33,348 nucleotides of DNA from Lachnospiraceae bacterium (GTDB lineage Bacteria > Bacillota > Clostridia > Lachnospirales > Lachnospiraceae): positions 1 to 33,348 of the forward strand of contig JAGKTY010000029.1 in NCBI GenBank assembly GCA_021153185.1. The letters are read 5' to 3'. Of the stretch, positions 30,183 through 33,348 are shown one piece after another. Below the pieces are notes generated by a model, which saw only the letters and a list, made by a program, of their open reading frames with translations, searched no databases and was not told the origin of the DNA. Within the stretch, counting starts at the first letter, position 1. Each line of letters starts with the position of its first letter. The position numbers and the translations under genes were made by a program.

Positions 30183-31349
30183 ATGGATTTTACTTTAAGC
30201 AAAGAACATGAAATGGCGAGACAGTTATTCAAAGATTTCGCTGAGAACGAAGTAAAGCCTCTCGCACAGGAAATTGATGAAGAGCACAGATTCCCTAGAG
30301 AGACAGTTGAAAAAATGGGTAAATACGGCTTCTTGGGTATTCCGGTACCAAAGGAGCTTGGCGGACAGGGTTGTGATCCTTTGACATACACAATGTGTGT
30401 GGAAGAGTTATCAAAAGTCTGCGGTACAACCGGTGTTATCGTTTCTGCACATACATCTCTTTGTGTAGACCCAATCCAGACATACGGTACAGAGGAGCAG
30501 AAAGCAAAATATTTACCTGACCTTTGCTCAGGCAAAAAGCTTGGTGCGTTCGGTCTTACAGAGCCGGGTGCCGGTACAGATGCACAGGGTCAGCAGACAA
30601 AAGCTGTTCTTGATGGAGATGAGTGGGTTCTCAACGGATCAAAATGCTTCATCACAAACGGTAAAGAGGCTGATGTTTATGTGGTAATCGCTGTAACAGG
30701 TAAAGTTGAGAAACGTGGTAAAATGATGAAAGAAATTTCAGCATTCATCGTTGAGAAAGGAACACCTGGATTTACATTCGGTACAAAAGAGAACAAGATG
30801 GGTATTTGCGCATCTTCAACATATGAGTTGATCTTTACAGATTGTCGTATTCCAAAAGAGAACCTTCTTGGTGCAAAAGGAAAAGGCTTTGCAATCGCTA
30901 TGCATACACTTGACGGTGGACGTATCGGTATCGCTGCACAGGCACTTGGTATCGCTGAGGGCGCTCTTGAGACAACAATTGCTTATGTAAAAGAGAGAAA
31001 ACAGTTTGGACGTGCAATCGCTGCATTCCAGAACACACAGTTCCAGCTTGCTGACATGGCTACAAAAGTTGAGGCTGCTAAATTACTCGTTTACAAAGCA
31101 GCAATGAAAAAAGCTGAGTACCAGGCAAATCCAAAGGTTTCTTACTCAGTAGAGGCTGCTATGGCAAAATTATATGCTGCAGAGGTTGCTATGGAAGTGA
31201 CAACAAAAGCAGTTCAGTTACATGGTGGTTACGGTTACATCAAAGAGTACGATGTAGAACGTATGATGCGTGATGCTAAGATCACAGAGATTTACGAAGG
31301 AACTTCAGAGGTTCAGCGTATGGTTATCTCTGCTAACTTATTAAAATAG
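30183..31349 (+). CDS. bcd: Butyryl-CoA dehydrogenase
   Basis: This 388-residue acyl-CoA dehydrogenase family flavoenzyme reduces crotonyl-CoA to butyryl-CoA. The family segments FGLTEPGAGTDAQGQQT, FGTKENKMGICASST and the catalytic base E372 in ITEIYEGTSEVQR are present. Position directly before etfB and etfA supports the clostridial complex in which NADH oxidation drives both crotonyl-CoA and ferredoxin reduction by flavin-based bifurcation; this is known for the family, not shown by the sequence. AAGGAGGAAG precedes the ATG. Confidence 0.97.
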   Translation: MDFTLSKEHEMARQLFKDFAENEVKPLAQEIDEEHRFPRETVEKMGKYGFLGIPVPKELGGQGCDPLTYTMCVEELSKVCGTTGVIVSAHTSLCVDPIQTYGTEEQKAKYLPDLCSGKKLGAFGLTEPGAGTDAQGQQTKAVLDGDEWVLNGSKCFITNGKEADVYVVIAVTGKVEKRGKMMKEISAFIVEKGTPGFTFGTKENKMGICASSTYELIFTDCRIPKENLLGAKGKGFAIAMHTLDGGRIGIAAQALGIAEGALETTIAYVKERKQFGRAIAAFQNTQFQLADMATKVEAAKLLVYKAAMKKAEYQANPKVSYSVEAAMAKLYAAEVAMEVTTKAVQLHGGYGYIKEYDVERMMRDAKITEIYEGTSEVQRMVISANLLK

Positions 31350-31361
31350 GAGGAAGTTATT

Positions 31362-32147
31362 GTGAAAATCGTTGTTTGTATTAAACAGGTTCCGGACACA
31401 AAGGGTGGCGTTAAGTTCAATCCGGACGGAACACTTGATAGAGGAGCTATGCTTGCAATCATGAACCCGGATGACAAGGCTGGATTAGAGGCAGCTCTTA
31501 GAATTAAAGATGAGACAGGTGCAGAAGTAACAGTTCTTACAATGGGTCTTCCAAAGGCTGCAGACGTACTTCGTGAGGCAATCGCTATGGGTGCTGACAA
31601 TGGTATCCTTGTAACAGATAGAGTTCTTGGTGGAGCTGATACATGGGCTACATCAACAACAATTGCCGGTGCACTCCGCAATATTGATTATGACTTGATC
31701 ATCACAGGTCGTCAGGCGATCGATGGTGATACAGCACAGGTTGGTCCACAGATTGCTGAGCATTTAGGACTTCCTGTTATCTCTTATGCACAGGACATCA
31801 AAGTGGAAGGTGATAAAGTAATCGTACAGCGTATGTATGATGACAGATATCATGTACTTGAGGCACAGATGCCATGTCTTATTACAGCACTTTCTGAGTT
31901 AAATGAGCCACGTTACATGACTCCGGGCGGAATCTTTGATGCTTGTAAAGCAGAGATTACAACATGGGGCAGAGCTGACCTGAAAGATGTTGATGATGCA
32001 AACTTAGGACTCAAAGGATCTCCAACAAAGATCGCGAAAGCTTCTGATAAAGTACGTAAAGGTGCTGGTGAGAAGGTTACTCCAGATTCTCCGGAAGAGG
32101 CAGTTGAGTACATCGTAGGCAAATTAAAAGAGAAACACGTAATCTAA
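31362..32147 (+). CDS. etfB: Electron transfer flavoprotein beta subunit
   Basis: The 261-residue protein starts at GTG 31362 behind AGGAGGAAG and begins with KIVVCIKQVPDTKGGVKFNPDGTLDRG, typical EtfB. The nucleotide-binding region includes ITGRQAIDGDTAQVGPQIAEHLGLP, as in Etfs that bind FAD in the beta subunit and bifurcate electrons. It pairs with EtfA encoded next and delivers electrons to Bcd. Confidence 0.97.
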   Translation: MKIVVCIKQVPDTKGGVKFNPDGTLDRGAMLAIMNPDDKAGLEAALRIKDETGAEVTVLTMGLPKAADVLREAIAMGADNGILVTDRVLGGADTWATSTTIAGALRNIDYDLIITGRQAIDGDTAQVGPQIAEHLGLPVISYAQDIKVEGDKVIVQRMYDDRYHVLEAQMPCLITALSELNEPRYMTPGGIFDACKAEITTWGRADLKDVDDANLGLKGSPTKIAKASDKVRKGAGEKVTPDSPEEAVEYIVGKLKEKHVI

Positions 32148-32163
32148 TAAAGGAGAGTACAAA

Positions 32164-33213
32164 ATGGGTTTAGAACAATATAAAGGCGTATACGTATTTG
32201 CGCAGCAGGTTGATAATGAAATCAGCGGTATCGCATTTGAGTTACTTGGAAAAGGTAAAGAACTTGCAGCAGACCTTGGTACAGATGTAACAGCTGTTCT
32301 CATCGGTTCTGATGTAAAAGGTTTGGTTGATAGCCTTGCTCAGTACGGTGCTGACAGAGTAATCGTTGTAGATGATCCGGAATTAAAAGAGTATAGAACA
32401 GAGCCATATGCACATGCACTTGCTTCTGTTATCAATGAGTACAAACCGGAAATCGTTTTGGTTGGTGCTACAGCAATCGGTAGAGATTTGGGACCAACAG
32501 TTTCAGCAAGAGTTGCAACAGGACTTACAGCTGACTGTACAGTTCTTGAGATTGGTGATTTCCCACTTGTTCCAATTCCTGGAAAAGAGGACGAGCAGTT
32601 ACACAATCAGTTATTAATGACTCGTCCGGCATTCGGTGGTAACACAATCGCTACAATCGCTTGTCCTTACAACAGACCACAGATGGCAACAGTTCGTCCT
32701 GGTGTTATGCAGAAAATTGATCCAATCGCAGGTGCTAAGGCAGAGGTGATTGAGTTCAATCCTGGATTTACACCTAACAACAAATATGTCACAATCAAAG
32801 AGGTTGTAAAGGCTGTTTCTAACACAGTAGATATCATGGATGCCAAGATCTTAGTATCCGGTGGTCGTGGTGTTGGTTCTCCGGAGAACTTCAAGATGTT
32901 AGAGGAGCTTGCTGAGGCAATCGGCGGAACAGTTAGCTGTTCTCGTGCAGTTGTTGATAATGGCTGGTTACCACGTGAGCTTCAGGTAGGTCAGACAGGT
33001 AAGACTGTTCGTCCTAACGTGTACTTCGCAATCGGTATTTCAGGTGCAATCCAGCACGTAGCCGGTATGGAAGAGTCTGATATCATTGTTGCAATCAACA
33101 AGGATGAGGATGCTCCAATCTTTGATGTAGCTGATTATGGTATCGTTGGCGATTTGAACAAGATCGTTCCACAGCTTACAGCTGCAATTAAGGCTGCGCT
33201 TGCAGACAAATAA
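32164..33213 (+). CDS. etfA: Electron transfer flavoprotein alpha subunit
   Basis: This 349-residue subunit has an N-terminal adenine-nucleotide-alpha-hydrolase-like domain and the C-terminal FAD domain with VSGGRGVGSPENFKMLEELAEAIG, VGQTGKTVRPNVYFAIGISGAIQH and AINKDEDAPIFDVADYGIVGD, all diagnostic for EtfA. It is the last gene of the operon and is followed by a terminator. No butyrate kinase or butyryl-CoA:acetate CoA-transferase gene is in the window. AAAGGAGAG lies ahead of the ATG. Confidence 0.97.
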   Translation: MGLEQYKGVYVFAQQVDNEISGIAFELLGKGKELAADLGTDVTAVLIGSDVKGLVDSLAQYGADRVIVVDDPELKEYRTEPYAHALASVINEYKPEIVLVGATAIGRDLGPTVSARVATGLTADCTVLEIGDFPLVPIPGKEDEQLHNQLLMTRPAFGGNTIATIACPYNRPQMATVRPGVMQKIDPIAGAKAEVIEFNPGFTPNNKYVTIKEVVKAVSNTVDIMDAKILVSGGRGVGSPENFKMLEELAEAIGGTVSCSRAVVDNGWLPRELQVGQTGKTVRPNVYFAIGISGAIQHVAGMEESDIIVAINKDEDAPIFDVADYGIVGDLNKIVPQLTAAIKAALADK

Positions 33214-33230
33214 GATATTGTTTATAATAA

Positions 33231-33258
33231 GGGCGTCGGATTTTCCGGCGCTCTTTTT
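33231..33258 (+). terminator. Terminator of the butyryl-CoA operon
   Basis: GGGCGTCGGA (33231-33240) pairs with TCCGGCGCTC (33244-33253), ten pairs including two G-T, with a TTT loop and five T residues. Confidence 0.9.
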
Positions 33259-33348
33259 GTTATGGCAACGAGGAAAATGTCCATTATGCTTGCATGAATG
33301 GACATTTGACGACTGCTAATCAGAGCGAGATTCGCGAAGCGTATCTCG
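33259..33348 (+). repeat. Hairpin-rich repeat, copy D (runs to the window end)
   Basis: The element begins GTTATGGCAACG (33259-33270). AAATGTCCATT (33275-33285) and AATGGACATTT (33297-33307) are perfect inverted repeats flanking the core ATGCTTGCATG (33286-33296). A second hairpin, CGAGATTCGC (33326-33335), GAA loop and GCGTATCTCG (33339-33348), has one mismatch and contains GCGAAGC. Core and GAA-loop hairpin are shared with the element at 24234-24428. Confidence 0.65.

Overview
The window looks like a chromosomal segment of a low-to-moderate-GC, butyrate-producing Firmicute, most likely a Lachnospiraceae gut species related to Roseburia, Agathobacter or Butyrivibrio. The evidence is a complete thl-crt-hbd-bcd-etfB-etfA operon, a type II-A CRISPR-Cas locus, strong AGGAGG-type ribosome binding sites, a YesM/YesN-type two-component pair next to a sugar ABC transporter, and a full-length MgtE. 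The genus is an inference from gene content only.

Layout. (1) 1-3190: the 3' end of a type II-A CRISPR-Cas locus (C-terminus of cas9, then cas1, cas2 and csn2 joined by ATGA overlaps), a short leader ending in ATTTGAG, ten intact 36-nt repeats with ten spacers of 29-31 nt, and an eroded trailer. (2) 3196-6723: larE directly against the array, a long mgtE leader with a possible upstream ORF and terminator hairpins, mgtE, and metF. (3) 6750-12438: a hairpin-rich repeat, an N-terminally truncated diacylglycerol-kinase-like gene, a hybrid sensor kinase, larB-larC and mscL. (4) 12466-21282: sensor kinase, YtfQ-like lipoprotein and AraC-type response regulator, followed by a second YtfQ-like binding protein, an ATPase and two permeases, together resembling the galactofuranose importer YtfQRT-YjfF. 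(5) 21325-26981: methyltransferase, short-chain dehydrogenase (minus strand), thioredoxin reductase, a 195-bp self-complementary repeat, a secreted SH3b-NlpC/P60 hydrolase, a region with DnaA boxes, and long-form hpf. (6) 27097-33258: the butyryl-CoA operon with its promoter and terminator, then another hairpin repeat running off the end.

How the genes work together. LarB, LarC and LarE make the nickel-pincer cofactor, but larE is about 6 kb from larBC and no larA is present. The lipoprotein, kinase and regulator at 12.4-16.6 kb probably sense a sugar and control the importer downstream. Thl, Crt, Hbd, Bcd and EtfAB convert acetyl-CoA to butyryl-CoA, with Bcd-Etf expected to couple crotonyl-CoA reduction to ferredoxin reduction.

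Most notable observations: a family of mosaic hairpin elements (24234-24428, about 6755-6900, and 33259 to the end) with a shared ATGCTYGCATG core and GCGAAGC mini-hairpins; an abrupt junction near 16590 that fuses the response-regulator gene to a binding-protein gene lacking its signal peptide and start region; a possible translation-coupled attenuator ahead of mgtE; larE placed with no visible promoter behind the CRISPR array; and a DnaA-box cluster between an NlpC/P60 gene and hpf. No tRNA or rRNA gene was recognised.
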